Assembly (NCBI GenBank): GCA_019747705.1
Contig: JAIEQM010000073.1
Span: 1-44,785, forward strand
DNA from: Chitinophagaceae bacterium
GTDB lineage: Bacteria > Bacteroidota > Bacteroidia > Chitinophagales > Chitinophagaceae
Direction: 5' to 3'
DNA: 44,785 nt
The notes under the pieces are model-generated. The model saw nothing but the letters and a program-made list of their open reading frames with translations. It was not told the origin of the DNA and made no database searches. Below are positions 23,118 to 32,511 of this stretch, one piece after another (the stretch's first letter is position 1; every line of letters begins with the position of its first letter). The translations under genes were made by a program, and so were the position numbers.

Positions 23118-25097
23118 CTATTTCACTTTTTGTTTCTGGTTATTGAGCAGCATCCATCTTGCTGTTTCATAAAACGCAATGGTTTGTGCAGCCAGTTCTG
23201 TTTTCTTATGATGGTATTCATCTGCTGACAGTACAGGGCTGTTAAACCGCACCGGCACCAGTGTATCTTTTTGCAGATTCATATCAAGAATATAATAGAA
23301 ATCATTATTTACAATACCAATTTTTGCTTCATCATGATGAATAATAAACGCAAAATCCCTGCTGCTTTTGCGGAGCAAATCTCTTCCCATCGTAGTATTC
23401 GTGTAAGGTTGCTGTAATAAACCTGCAATAGTTGGCAGCACATCCACCATGCTTACAATTTCAGTACGCCGCTCCGGTTTTATTACGGAAGGACAGTAAA
23501 ACAGTAAAGGTATATGCTCATCTGTGAGGCGTTCATTGGTCCATGCAGAGGGATACAATGAACCGGCATCACCCTTTACACCATGATCACCCAAAAAAAC
23601 AAACAATGTATTTTCAAACCAGTCCTGCTTTTTTGCTTCAGTCATAAATCGTTCAATACAATAATCAGTATAAGCAAATGCACGGAACTCTTCGTCTGAA
23701 TCAAAACCATTTTTCTTTAGTTCATCTTCGGTAAACACCCGGTTGTTGGTATAAGGTTTATCTTCTTCGGGTATAACAAACGGACGGTGGTTGTCTGCTG
23801 TTTGAATAATGGCGAAGAAAGGTTCTGTTTGCCGGTTCAGCACTGTGCCTGCTTCATCAAACAAATCCCTGTCACTGATGCCCCACACATTAAACCTCGG
23901 GCTTTTGTACATTCCCTCTTCATACAAATTCAATCCACGGATATTATTTACCAGCAACCCTTTAAAATTATTGAACTCACTGTTACCTCCAATAAAATAA
24001 AATTTGTTGTGTGCGTTAAAATCATTGATGATGCTGTGCTGGTTAATGGCCTGTACGTTCCTGGTTGAAAACTTACTTAACTGCACATCCGGTATGCCGG
24101 TGGTTAAAGCAAACACCCCACGTGCTGTACCAAAATGGGGTGAAAAACATTTTTCAAAAAACAAACCCTGGTTGCATAATTGCTGAATATAAGGAGTGGT
24201 ATTAAGTGCATTACCGCTCATGCTGCTTTTATACATGCTCAATGATTCACAGAGCACGAGCACCACATTCATTTTCCCTGCAGGAGTTGGAAAAATTTCA
24301 TCACGCTTAAAATCAAGCGCCCGCCCTGCCGCAGTAAAGCCCAGCATTTCTTTTATCATAGCGCTGTGCTGTTCTGCACGGTCATCATCTGCAAACGGTT
24401 CACGGAGTTTGAGTGTGGTAAAAAAGTTCTGAAGAGGATTCAACGCCAGATAAGCTTTGAAATTATCCCCCAGCGCAAATGCATCATTTCGTTTTAAAGG
24501 TTTGGCAGAAGTATTTCCGTAAATACCTGTAAACAGCAACAGTGTTAACCACAATGTGCGCAGGGGCTGAAAATTTTTGGAGTAATAAACATCCAGATGA
24601 CTGTTATGACTCCACCTGTAAAATTTATAAACAAGAAACACCAGCACTACAATGGTAATGAGTATCCAGAACAAAGGATACGATTGCCAGAGCATGCTCA
24701 TGCTGATAGAGAAATCTTCTACAAAGTTGAGGGCGCTTGCATTCAATCTTGTTTCCACATAATCAAAATGCCCGAAATCAGCGCCAAAGAAAAAAAGGAG
24801 GAGGAAGGTGATGATGACGAGATAGACCATCCATACCGTTCTTGCAAAAGCTGATTTAAATGGAGAGAACCAGGGCAAACTGCCCAGCAGCAGCAGTGGC
24901 GACAGTACAATGCAAACCCAGCGGATATCATATCTCAGCCCCAGCCAAAAGGAAGGTAACACATCAGCAACTGATAAATTTTTTGGATGAAAACTAAAAA
25001 ATGTAACCACCCTTAGCAGTGTAAATGCCATCAGCAGAATTACAAATAACTGCAATACCCACCGTGCAACCGGTGATAGTTGTAACTGTTTTCCCAT
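23118..25097 (-). CDS. LTA-synthase-like membrane sulfatase/phosphotransferase
   Basis: A 659-residue protein with five N-terminal membrane helices (residues about 10-210) and an extracytoplasmic alkaline-phosphatase-fold domain. Glu284 (VLCESLSM) is the expected metal ligand, Thr324 in SPHFGTARGVFALTTG the nucleophile, and FLGDHGVKGDAGSLYP carries metal-binding Asp and His. LtaS relatives transfer glycerol-phosphate; Gram-negative relatives move phosphoethanolamine or act on other lipids. As Bacteroidota lack lipoteichoic acid, the real substrate is unknown. ATG 25097 is chosen as the first Met before the first helix; the frame is open to 25283 but would overlap the divergent PAP2 gene. Confidence 0.88.
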   Translation of the reverse strand: MGKQLQLSPVARWVLQLFVILLMAFTLLRVVTFFSFHPKNLSVADVLPSFWLGLRYDIRWVCIVLSPLLLLGSLPWFSPFKSAFARTVWMVYLVIITFLLLFFFGADFGHFDYVETRLNASALNFVEDFSISMSMLWQSYPLFWILITIVVLVFLVYKFYRWSHNSHLDVYYSKNFQPLRTLWLTLLLFTGIYGNTSAKPLKRNDAFALGDNFKAYLALNPLQNFFTTLKLREPFADDDRAEQHSAMIKEMLGFTAAGRALDFKRDEIFPTPAGKMNVVLVLCESLSMYKSSMSGNALNTTPYIQQLCNQGLFFEKCFSPHFGTARGVFALTTGIPDVQLSKFSTRNVQAINQHSIINDFNAHNKFYFIGGNSEFNNFKGLLVNNIRGLNLYEEGMYKSPRFNVWGISDRDLFDEAGTVLNRQTEPFFAIIQTADNHRPFVIPEEDKPYTNNRVFTEDELKKNGFDSDEEFRAFAYTDYCIERFMTEAKKQDWFENTLFVFLGDHGVKGDAGSLYPSAWTNERLTDEHIPLLFYCPSVIKPERRTEIVSMVDVLPTIAGLLQQPYTNTTMGRDLLRKSSRDFAFIIHHDEAKIGIVNNDFYYILDMNLQKDTLVPVRFNSPVLSADEYHHKKTELAAQTIAFYETARWMLLNNQKQKVK

Positions 25098-25182
25098 TTT
25101 TACTTTAAGCAAGACCGCTAAATTATAAAGTTTTATCTGTTGTTTTGCATTTTTACACAAACGGCAGTATATATTTGAAGTA

Positions 25183-25755
25183 ATGCTGCAACCCATTCTC
25201 AATTTTGACCGGCAATTGTTCAAACTCATCAACCAGCAATGGAGCAACCCGTTCTTTGATGCGCTGATGCCGTTTATCCGCAATCAATACACATGGGTTC
25301 CGCTGTATTTGTTTTTTCTGGTATTTGTTACAGTAAATTTTAAACGCAAAGCAATATGGTGGTTTTTGTTTTTCATTGCCACTTTTGCATTAACTGATTC
25401 GATAAGCCAGCAAATTATTAAACAATTTTTTGAACGGCCACGCCCCTGCATTGATCCGCTTACAGCAGAAACAGCACGCATGCTCATTCCCTGTTCCACT
25501 GGTTATGGTTTTGTTTCAACACATGCCACCAATCATTTTGGAATGGCGATGTTTTTATTTATGACCATGAAAGAATTTGGCCGCCCCTGGGTGTGGTTAT
25601 TTTTTGTTTGGGCCGCATTGGTTTGTTATGCGCAGGTGTACAGCGGCGCCCATTTCCCCTTTGATGTACTTGGCGGATCCATTGTTGGCACAGTACTTGG
25701 CTGGTTCACCAGCCAAACCTATACGAGACAGTTTGGGGGCTTAAAACATACTTAA
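25183..25755 (+). CDS. PAP2-family membrane phosphatase
   Basis: A 190-residue integral membrane phosphatase. The three family motifs are visible: KQFFERPRPC (KxxxxxxRP), GFVSTHATNHFG (PSGH-like motif, here STHA, with catalytic His) and YSGAHFPFDVLGG (SRxxxxxHxxxD). In this phylum such enzymes dephosphorylate undecaprenyl pyrophosphate or lipid A. The second motif is a STHA variant of PSGH, seen in many Bacteroidota members. It is divergent from the LTA-synthase-like gene across 85 bases and followed by a CorC/HlyC gene after 43 bases. Confidence 0.9.
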   Translation: MLQPILNFDRQLFKLINQQWSNPFFDALMPFIRNQYTWVPLYLFFLVFVTVNFKRKAIWWFLFFIATFALTDSISQQIIKQFFERPRPCIDPLTAETARMLIPCSTGYGFVSTHATNHFGMAMFLFMTMKEFGRPWVWLFFVWAALVCYAQVYSGAHFPFDVLGGSIVGTVLGWFTSQTYTRQFGGLKHT

Positions 25756-25798
25756 ACAAGATGCTAACGCAAAGCTTTGTAGATTTGCATCACCAATC

Positions 25799-27103
25799 AT
25801 GATAGAACTATTTATTTTACTGGGGCTTATTTTACTCAACGGTCTTTTTGTAATTGCAGAAATTTCACTGGTTTCTGCCCGCAAACCACGCCTGGAAGCC
25901 ATGGCCAATAAAGGCAACAGTAATGCACGCACTGCCCTGGAACTCTCAGAGAATCCTGAAGTATTTTTATCTGCCGCACAAATAGGTATTACACTTATTT
26001 CCATTTTAACGGGTGTGTACTCCGGCGAAAAATTCAGTGGCGATTTAAAACCGTTCTTTGAGCAATTTGATATCCTGAAACCTTATGCCCAATCGCTGGC
26101 AACAGGTGTTATTGTTGTTCTCGTAACTTTTCTTTCCATCATTATGGGCGAACTTATTCCCAAAAGACTGGGTTTGCTTAATGCAGAAAAAATTGCAATG
26201 GTGGTGGCCAGGCCAATGAAATGGTTTGCATGGTTTACGGGGCCGGTTGTGTTTTTATTAAATGCCATTACAAGATTTATTTTTCGTGTGTTTAATGTAC
26301 GCACCACACATGACAACCATGTAACAGAAGAAGAAATTAAAGCCATCATCAGCGAAGGAACAGAGCAGGGCACCATTGAAGAAGCCGAGCAGGAAATTAT
26401 TGAACGGATTTTTCATCTTGGCGACCGGAATATCACTTCGCTCATGACACACCGCAATGATATTATCTGGTTTGATTTGAATGACAGCGAGAACTCCATC
26501 AAAGAAAAAATTTTATCAGAACCCCATTCTATTTACCCTATTTGCGATGGCGACCTGGATGCAATAAAAGGGATTGTTTCCATTAAAGATTTATATGTGT
26601 CTGATGATTTTACATTGTTTAAAGATTTAATGAAACCCGCTTTATTTATACCGGAGAACAACAGCGCTTACCAGGTGCTGGAAAAGTTTAAAGAAAAGAA
26701 GATACACAGCGCTTTTATTGTGGATGAATACGGAAGTGTACAGGGGATGATAACACTGAATGATATTTTAGAAGCTATTGTGGGCGATATGCCGGAGCCG
26801 CATATTGAAGAATATGAAATTACAGAACGTGCCGACGGTACTTTTTTGGTAGATGCACAAATTCCTTTTTACAATTTTCTCTCCCGTTTTGAAAAAACAG
26901 AATGGATGAATGAAGGGGAACAGGAGTTTGATACCATGGCAGGTTTTATTTTACATCAACTGGAACGCATACCCCATGCAGGTGATCAATTTGAATGGAA
27001 AGATTTTCAGTTTGAAATTATTGATATGGATGGTCACCGCATTGATAAAGTGCTGGTAAAAGTTCCTGAAGAAATAAAGGAAAACACAGAAGAAGATCAA
27101 TAA
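25799..27103 (+). CDS. CNNM/CorC/HlyC-type membrane protein with CBS domains
   Basis: A 434-residue protein. An N-terminal DUF21/CNNM membrane domain (about 1-180, with GLFVIAEISLVSARKPRLEAMA and IMGELIPKRLGL) is followed by a CBS pair (200-330; LMTHRNDIIWFDL, SAFIVDEYGSVQGMITLNDILEAIVGDMPE) and a C-terminal CorC_HlyC domain. This family exports Mg2+ or Co2+ or senses them; hemolysin is the historic name. A TAGATTTG box at 25780-25787 may be its own -7 element. EamA and SDR genes follow in the same direction. Confidence 0.93.
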   Translation: MIELFILLGLILLNGLFVIAEISLVSARKPRLEAMANKGNSNARTALELSENPEVFLSAAQIGITLISILTGVYSGEKFSGDLKPFFEQFDILKPYAQSLATGVIVVLVTFLSIIMGELIPKRLGLLNAEKIAMVVARPMKWFAWFTGPVVFLLNAITRFIFRVFNVRTTHDNHVTEEEIKAIISEGTEQGTIEEAEQEIIERIFHLGDRNITSLMTHRNDIIWFDLNDSENSIKEKILSEPHSIYPICDGDLDAIKGIVSIKDLYVSDDFTLFKDLMKPALFIPENNSAYQVLEKFKEKKIHSAFIVDEYGSVQGMITLNDILEAIVGDMPEPHIEEYEITERADGTFLVDAQIPFYNFLSRFEKTEWMNEGEQEFDTMAGFILHQLERIPHAGDQFEWKDFQFEIIDMDGHRIDKVLVKVPEEIKENTEEDQ

Positions 27104-27164
27104 GCACCGCCATTTACGGGTTTTCATCTCCTGTATAAAATCAGTATTCTCTTATATTTGAATA

Positions 27165-28082
27165 ATGAAGCCAACTGCCCCCTCCAGCATTGTTACAGGT
27201 ATTTTACTGGCAGTGGCAGCCACCATTATCTGGAGCGGCAACTTTATTATTTCCAGAGCTATTAATAAAGAAATTGCCCCCGTAGCTTTATCATTTTACC
27301 GCTGGAGTACCGCTGTTCTGTTATTACTGCCGTTTGCATGGAAACATCTGAAACCCGCATGGCAAATTGTAAAACAAAACAAAGTTTATTTTTTCTGGAC
27401 CTCATTAACCGGCATCAGCCTGTTTAATACATTTGTTTATATAGCCGGGCACAGTTCCTCTGCTATTAATATGGCATTGATTGGTACTACTTCCTCCCCC
27501 ATCATGTCAGTACTGCTGGCACATTATTTCTTAAAAGAACAAATTGGCGTAAGAAGAATTATTGGAATGCTGCTCTGCATCAGTGGTATTTTATTTTTGC
27601 TGAGCAAAGGAAGTTTTCACAACCTGCTGCATTTGCAGTTTACAAAAGGGGATGTGTGGATACTGCTTGCTGCCTTCAGTTTTGCCTGTTATAATATTTT
27701 TGCAAGAAAACGCCCTGCACAAATTTCAGCAACAGGTTTTTTGTTCTTTGCTTTTTTAATTGGCACAGTTATTCTCTTGCCTGCTTATATTATTGAATCA
27801 TTTTACACAGAACCGGTACAATGGAGCTTTAAAACAGCAGGCGCTGTTTTGTACCTGGGGCTGGGCACTTCTGTAATTGCGTTTTTATTCTGGAACCGGA
27901 GTATAAAGGAACTCGGCGCCGGCAGGGCTGCTTTATTTGGCAACCTTATCCCTGTTTTCAGCAGCGTTGAAGCTGTTTTTATTCTGAATGAACACATCAC
28001 CATTATACATATCATTGCGTTTTTATTAATTGTAAGCGGTTTGTTTATTGATAACCTGCAATTATTTTTTACCAAAAAATAA
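27165..28082 (+). CDS. EamA/DMT-family transporter
   Basis: A 305-residue protein with about ten membrane helices in two repeats of the EamA fold: ATIIWSGNFIISRAI..SFYRWSTAVLLLLPF in the first half and LAAFSFACYNIFARK, then GTSVIAFLFWNRSIKELGAGRAALFGNLIPVFS in the second. Members export metabolites such as amino acids; the substrate is not predictable. A TATATTTG box at 27153-27160 precedes the ATG. The SDR gene begins 14 bases after the stop, so they are likely cotranscribed. Confidence 0.92.
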   Translation: MKPTAPSSIVTGILLAVAATIIWSGNFIISRAINKEIAPVALSFYRWSTAVLLLLPFAWKHLKPAWQIVKQNKVYFFWTSLTGISLFNTFVYIAGHSSSAINMALIGTTSSPIMSVLLAHYFLKEQIGVRRIIGMLLCISGILFLLSKGSFHNLLHLQFTKGDVWILLAAFSFACYNIFARKRPAQISATGFLFFAFLIGTVILLPAYIIESFYTEPVQWSFKTAGAVLYLGLGTSVIAFLFWNRSIKELGAGRAALFGNLIPVFSSVEAVFILNEHITIIHIIAFLLIVSGLFIDNLQLFFTKK

Positions 28083-28096
28083 ATGATGAACCCTCT

Positions 28097-28813
28097 ATGA
28101 AAAAAATAATCATCATTGGCGCTACATCCGGCATTGGAAGAGAGCTGGCGCTATGTTACATTAAAGCAGGGCACAAAGTGGGCATTACGGGAAGAAGGAA
28201 TGAGTTGCTGGATGAATTAAAACATCAATACCCTTTACAAACAGAAACAGAATGTTTTGATGTAACGGGAAACGCCAATATCAAACACCTGGAAAACTTA
28301 ATTCAGAAACCCGGCGGCATGGATGTGTTTGTTTACAACAGCGGCACCGCTGATATCCATAAAGAAGTGGATATGCAAAATGAAATGACCACAACCAAAA
28401 CCAATGTGCTGGGTTTTGTTGAAACCACAGTTTATGCTTTTAATTATTTTTCAAAACAGGGGCATGGGCAAATTGCGGCCACTTCATCAGTTGCATCGCA
28501 AAGAGGAAATGGATGGGCGCCATCTTATTCTGCCAGCAAAGCTTATATGAGCAATTACCTGGAAGGATTAACTATAAAAGCTTACCGTTTAAAAAGAAAT
28601 ATTTCCATTACCGATATTCAACCCGGCTTTGTAAATACAAAAATGGCAAAGGGTGACGGGCAGTTTTGGGTAGCCGAGCCCGGTGAAGCAGCACATCAAA
28701 TTTTCAAAGCCATTGAAAAAAGAAAAAGAAGGGTATTTGTTACTAAAAGATGGGCATTAATGGCATGGCTTATGCGAAATGTTCCTTTCTTTATTTACAG
28801 GAAAATGGGATAG
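28097..28813 (+). CDS. short-chain dehydrogenase/reductase
   Basis: A 238-residue classical SDR. The NAD(P)-binding motif is GATSGIGRELALCY (residues 8-21), followed by TGRRNE (NADP-type basic residues). NSGTAD replaces the usual NNAG, the Ser is in ATSSVASQRG, and the catalytic Tyr-Lys is YSASKAYMSNY. DIQPGFVNTKMAKG follows. The substrate is unknown. It directly follows the EamA gene and converges with the DUF2027-Smr gene. Confidence 0.93.
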   Translation: MKKIIIIGATSGIGRELALCYIKAGHKVGITGRRNELLDELKHQYPLQTETECFDVTGNANIKHLENLIQKPGGMDVFVYNSGTADIHKEVDMQNEMTTTKTNVLGFVETTVYAFNYFSKQGHGQIAATSSVASQRGNGWAPSYSASKAYMSNYLEGLTIKAYRLKRNISITDIQPGFVNTKMAKGDGQFWVAEPGEAAHQIFKAIEKRKRRVFVTKRWALMAWLMRNVPFFIYRKMG

Positions 28814-28885
28814 CTGCAATACATTACATCAAACTACAGAGACGTACAGGCCTTTTTTGATAATGACAATGCACTATCAACACCA

Positions 28886-29911
28886 TCAATACTGAAAAAA
28901 TATTTCCGTTGCGCCATAACCATACAAAGGATGAAACTGGTTCACGAATGATTTCACTTCTTTTTTGTTGCGGAGACGTTCATGTATCTCATCCCGCAAC
29001 ACCCCCTCCCCCACTCCATGAATCACAATTAAAGAGGGTTGAAAATGAAGAACAGACAACTCATAATATTTTTCAAATTCTTTGAGTTGCAGGGAAAGTA
29101 TTTCAAAATTGTTGAGGCCCTTCCATTCGTTGGTAATTTTTTCAATATGCAGGTCAATAACACTTCTTGCAGGCGGAATGTGCTGGCGTGCATTACCGGC
29201 ATCATACACTTTATAACCGGCACCCTGCAACTTCCGCATATCAAATGTTTCAGTTACTGCTTTGTCAGGATAAAGTTCCATGAGCAGGTAAGAAAAACTG
29301 GCTTCCTGTTTTTGCAGCAACTCTTCAATTCGTTTAAACAGTTGTTTGGGTTTTATTTTGAAAGTCGTTTCAAAATGATCTGCTTTTGCCTTATCAGGTT
29401 TTGACAAAGAAAATTCAAAATCAAAACGTGGGCTGTCGTTTAAGTCTTCAAAAGGAACATCATGAATATAAAAATCAGTAAAAGAATGTATCGCATTTTT
29501 TAATGAAAAATCGCTTTTGCCATCATAGCGGAGATGATATTCAAATAAAAAATCAGTTTCTGTATTATTTACCAGGTAAACTCTGAAATACTCCACCACA
29601 TCATCATCAAAAATATCTTTATCAAAAACCGGCAAAAAAGAAAGCCAGATACCTTTTCCTACATTGTATTGTTTGATGATACTGCCTTTTTCTTTCTTGA
29701 TATTATCAACATACTGTTTCTGTTTGGGCAGCACCTCCTTCTTTTTTTCAGTAAAGCGTTTAAAATAAGGATATTCAATCTGATCCGTATAAACAGGAAA
29801 CTGCACACCGCCAACATCAACGGTTACCATTTTTTTATTGATGATATCCACCACCTCACCTTCCTCATTGGAATGAATGAGCAACACTTTATCTCCAACC
29901 TGAAATTTCAT
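28886..29911 (-). CDS. DUF2027 and Smr-domain protein
   Basis: A 341-residue cytoplasmic protein of a Bacteroidota-typical layout. Residues 1-50 look like a small KOW/SH3 barrel (FQVGDKVLLIHSNEEGEVVDI). The middle is DUF2027, a beta-rich module of unknown role. The C-terminal Smr domain (255-341) shows DLHIEKI, IVIHGVGEGVLRDEIHERL, as in MutS2. Smr domains nick branched DNA or, in MutS2, act on stalled ribosomes; either could apply. It is followed on the opposite strand by the SDR gene end. Confidence 0.92.
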   Translation of the reverse strand: MKFQVGDKVLLIHSNEEGEVVDIINKKMVTVDVGGVQFPVYTDQIEYPYFKRFTEKKKEVLPKQKQYVDNIKKEKGSIIKQYNVGKGIWLSFLPVFDKDIFDDDVVEYFRVYLVNNTETDFLFEYHLRYDGKSDFSLKNAIHSFTDFYIHDVPFEDLNDSPRFDFEFSLSKPDKAKADHFETTFKIKPKQLFKRIEELLQKQEASFSYLLMELYPDKAVTETFDMRKLQGAGYKVYDAGNARQHIPPARSVIDLHIEKITNEWKGLNNFEILSLQLKEFEKYYELSVLHFQPSLIVIHGVGEGVLRDEIHERLRNKKEVKSFVNQFHPLYGYGATEIFFQY

Positions 29912-29992
29912 GCGGCAAAGCTAAGGCAGTTTAAGTTTATTCATCTATGAAAATGGAAGTATCAGTTTTATTTCTTATAAGTTTATTGCAAT

Positions 29993-30023
29993 AAAAAAAT
30001 GCACATCATTACAATGTGCATTT
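29993..30023 (-). terminator. rho-independent terminator after the DoxX gene
   Basis: AAATGCACAT (29997-30006) pairs perfectly with ATGTGCATTT (30014-30023) around a 7-base loop. On the minus strand the stem is followed by a run of T, 30 bases after the stop codon of the DoxX-family gene. Confidence 0.8.
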
Positions 30024-30051
30024 ATACAGGCAACTGGTTGTATATTACGGG

Positions 30052-30519
30052 TTATTCCCATTTATGTTTATGCGGACGTTCATCACTGTGTGTACGCATC
30101 CATTCATCAAAACTCAGTTTACCGCTTCCTTCAATGGCAAATAATACCAGTAAGAAAAGAATAATTACTGACAGCCATAACTCTGAATTGGTTTGTACAG
30201 AACCTGCAGGCAGGTTAACAAGAAAAATAGCGCCAAGTACGATTGGGATTAATACAATACAAACAGCACGGGTAAGTAATCCAAACAAGACCATAGCGCC
30301 ACCCAGCATATTGGCAAATACAACAATGTGTGCTAAAATTCCAATAGTGGCTGATCCGAGGAAATGGCTTTTCGCCATCAACTCAGTAAGTGGCTGCATA
30401 TTGTTAATAAACTGTACGCCTTTAAGCAATAGCACAAGCCCAAGTGCAATACGTACAAAATCAAGCCATTTTGGATGATGGGTATCACCCCAGTTTTCAA
30501 GCCGTTGAATCATGTTCAT
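30052..30519 (-). CDS. DoxX-family membrane protein
   Basis: A 155-residue protein with four membrane segments: FVRIALGLVLLLKGVQFI (about 20-37), GILAHIVVFANMLGGAMVLFG, TRAVCIVLIPIVLGAIFLV and LWLSVIILFLLVLFAIEG. This is the DoxX/DoxD-like fold; some members act with thiol or quinone redox systems, others have unknown roles. No partner gene is adjacent. A good terminator follows. Confidence 0.85.
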   Translation of the reverse strand: MNMIQRLENWGDTHHPKWLDFVRIALGLVLLLKGVQFINNMQPLTELMAKSHFLGSATIGILAHIVVFANMLGGAMVLFGLLTRAVCIVLIPIVLGAIFLVNLPAGSVQTNSELWLSVIILFLLVLFAIEGSGKLSFDEWMRTHSDERPHKHKWE

Positions 30520-30612
30520 AGTTGTAAGTTTTAGATTTTATAACAAGCGCTGAAAAGATACAAAAGCTATTTGGCCTTTGCAACTGTTTTTTTAAACATT
30601 ATGAACAGGCAC

Positions 30613-32400
30613 TCAGGAAGCCAGGCGGCTCTTTCTGTAACCATACAAAAAGTAAATGATAAGGCCCAGCGCCAGCCAACTGGAGAACCATGCCCAGTTC
30701 CTTGCTGTCATACCTGTGAGCAGGTACAAACAAGTACTTAACCCCAGCAACGGAATCAATGAATATTTTTTGATGACTGCAAAGGCGCTGATAATAACAC
30801 ATACAACCCAGAAAACAATGGTGCTGAAATTAAGTGTTTGCCTGGCCAGTAAAGCAGCATCAAGATTGGCCTGAATGATATCAGGTTTTGAAGCATCCAG
30901 CCCGGCAATGGCATTTTTAGCTTCCGCATCTGTTAACTGAAAACTGAAAAGCTCATTAAAATAATGATTGTTATACACGTACAAAATCACAAGCGCTGCA
31001 ATAATGAGCATGGGAAAAATAAATTGTCCATTGATATATGGAATATGAAATTTACCAGCTTCTTTTTCTCTTGACGGTATAAGCAATACACCGCCGCAAA
31101 CCAGCACAAATGCAAAGAGTGTGGCAATGCTGGTGAAATCAAGTACAAAGGTTTTATCAGTAAACAAAATAGGAACACCTACCACCAGTCCTGTAATAAT
31201 GGTAGAGAAAGAAGGCGTTTTAAAGGTTGAATGAATTTTCTGAAACACGGGGGGCAGTAATCCATCACGGCTCATGGTCATCCATATACGGGGTTGCCCC
31301 ATTTGAAAAACCAGCAGCACACTCGTCATCGCAACAACAGCAGCAATAGCTACAAAGAACTGCATCCATCCCACATTCAAATTCTGCTTTTCAAAAATAA
31401 AAGCCAGCGGATCTCCCACGCCATCAAAGTTTTTATAATCAACAGCGCCAGTGAGTACCAACGTAAGCAAAATGTAAACAATTGTGCATATTACGAGGGA
31501 TAAGATCATGCCCCTTGGTAAATCCCTTTGCGGGTTTTTGCTTTCTTCTGCCAGCACACTCACGGCATCAAAACCAATATATGCAAAGAATACACCACTC
31601 ACTGCTGCCATTACACCTCCGAATCCGTTTGGCATAAAGGAGTGCACACCTGCATCGTTTGCAGGCTGCCAGTTGGGTGTTAAACCGTTTGAAAAAACAA
31701 GATAGCCACCTACGAGTATTACCAATGCCACCACAATCATTTTCAGCATCACCATTACATTACTGAAATTGCGGCTTTCTTTTATACCACGATATACCAA
31801 TGCTGTAATTAATATATTGATGAGTAAAGCCGGCAAATCAAGAATCATCTGGATACCACCAATCATCGGTGCATTCTTCCAGGCACTGATATCTTCAGCA
31901 CTTGTACTGCCACCGGCAACAGCGTTTTTTGCTTCCATATAACTGGTGCATAAATAATCAGGAAGGTGTACACCCACTTTATTTAAAAAGGAAGTGAAAT
32001 AATCACTCCAGCTATAAGCCACATATATGTTGCCGATAGAATATTCCATGATGAGCGCCCAGCCAATGATCCATGCAAACAATTCACCAAAACTGGCATA
32101 GGCATACGTATAAGCGCTGCCGGCTACAGGTATCCGGCTTGCAAACTCTGAGTAACAAAACGCAGTAAAGGCACACGCAATAGCTGTAATGATAAACAAG
32201 ATCACCACCCCGGGCCCGCCATGAAATACGGCTCCGCCCAAACTGCTGAAACTGCCTGCACCGAGTATGGCGGCAATACCAAAAAATGTGAGATCACGAA
32301 CGTTTAATACACGCTTTAATCCGCCATCACCATGGGCGCCATCACTCCCTTCAGCTATAATGGAATCAATCTTTTTTGTGCGGAATAAACTATTGCTCAT
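30613..32400 (-). CDS. amino-acid permease (APC superfamily)
   Basis: A 595-residue transporter with about twelve to fourteen helices. The substrate-binding helix 1 motif is GAGSFSSLGG, helix 6 has FFAYIGFDAVSVLAEESKNPQRDLPRG (the CAT-family signature), and FASRIPVAGSAYTYAYASFGE lies after helix 2. Cationic or branched amino acids are likely substrates. Two extra stretches, LQPDAEAKNAIAGLDASKP-like near 480 and ASTSAEDISAWK-type near 165, sit in loops and lengthen it relative to average members. A bidirectional-looking terminator separates it from the upstream protease gene. Confidence 0.92.
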   Translation of the reverse strand: MSNSLFRTKKIDSIIAEGSDGAHGDGGLKRVLNVRDLTFFGIAAILGAGSFSSLGGAVFHGGPGVVILFIITAIACAFTAFCYSEFASRIPVAGSAYTYAYASFGELFAWIIGWALIMEYSIGNIYVAYSWSDYFTSFLNKVGVHLPDYLCTSYMEAKNAVAGGSTSAEDISAWKNAPMIGGIQMILDLPALLINILITALVYRGIKESRNFSNVMVMLKMIVVALVILVGGYLVFSNGLTPNWQPANDAGVHSFMPNGFGGVMAAVSGVFFAYIGFDAVSVLAEESKNPQRDLPRGMILSLVICTIVYILLTLVLTGAVDYKNFDGVGDPLAFIFEKQNLNVGWMQFFVAIAAVVAMTSVLLVFQMGQPRIWMTMSRDGLLPPVFQKIHSTFKTPSFSTIITGLVVGVPILFTDKTFVLDFTSIATLFAFVLVCGGVLLIPSREKEAGKFHIPYINGQFIFPMLIIAALVILYVYNNHYFNELFSFQLTDAEAKNAIAGLDASKPDIIQANLDAALLARQTLNFSTIVFWVVCVIISAFAVIKKYSLIPLLGLSTCLYLLTGMTARNWAWFSSWLALGLIIYFLYGYRKSRLAS

Positions 32401-32460
32401 GAAGTTGGTTTTGACGGTTAAAATAGGTAAAAATCAGGAAACTTCAGAGAACAAATACAA

Positions 32461-32498
32461 AAAGGCCCGTACTATCAAACTGATAGCACGGGCCTTTA
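32461..32498 (-). terminator. strong rho-independent terminator after the Prc-like protease
   Basis: AAAGGCCCGT-A-CTATCA pairs with TGATAG-C-ACGGGCCTTT, a 16-pair stem with one opposed mismatch and a 3-base loop. On the minus strand it is followed by T-rich sequence, 14 bases after the protease stop. Confidence 0.88.
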
Positions 32499-32511
32499 TA
32501 AATGGAGTAAT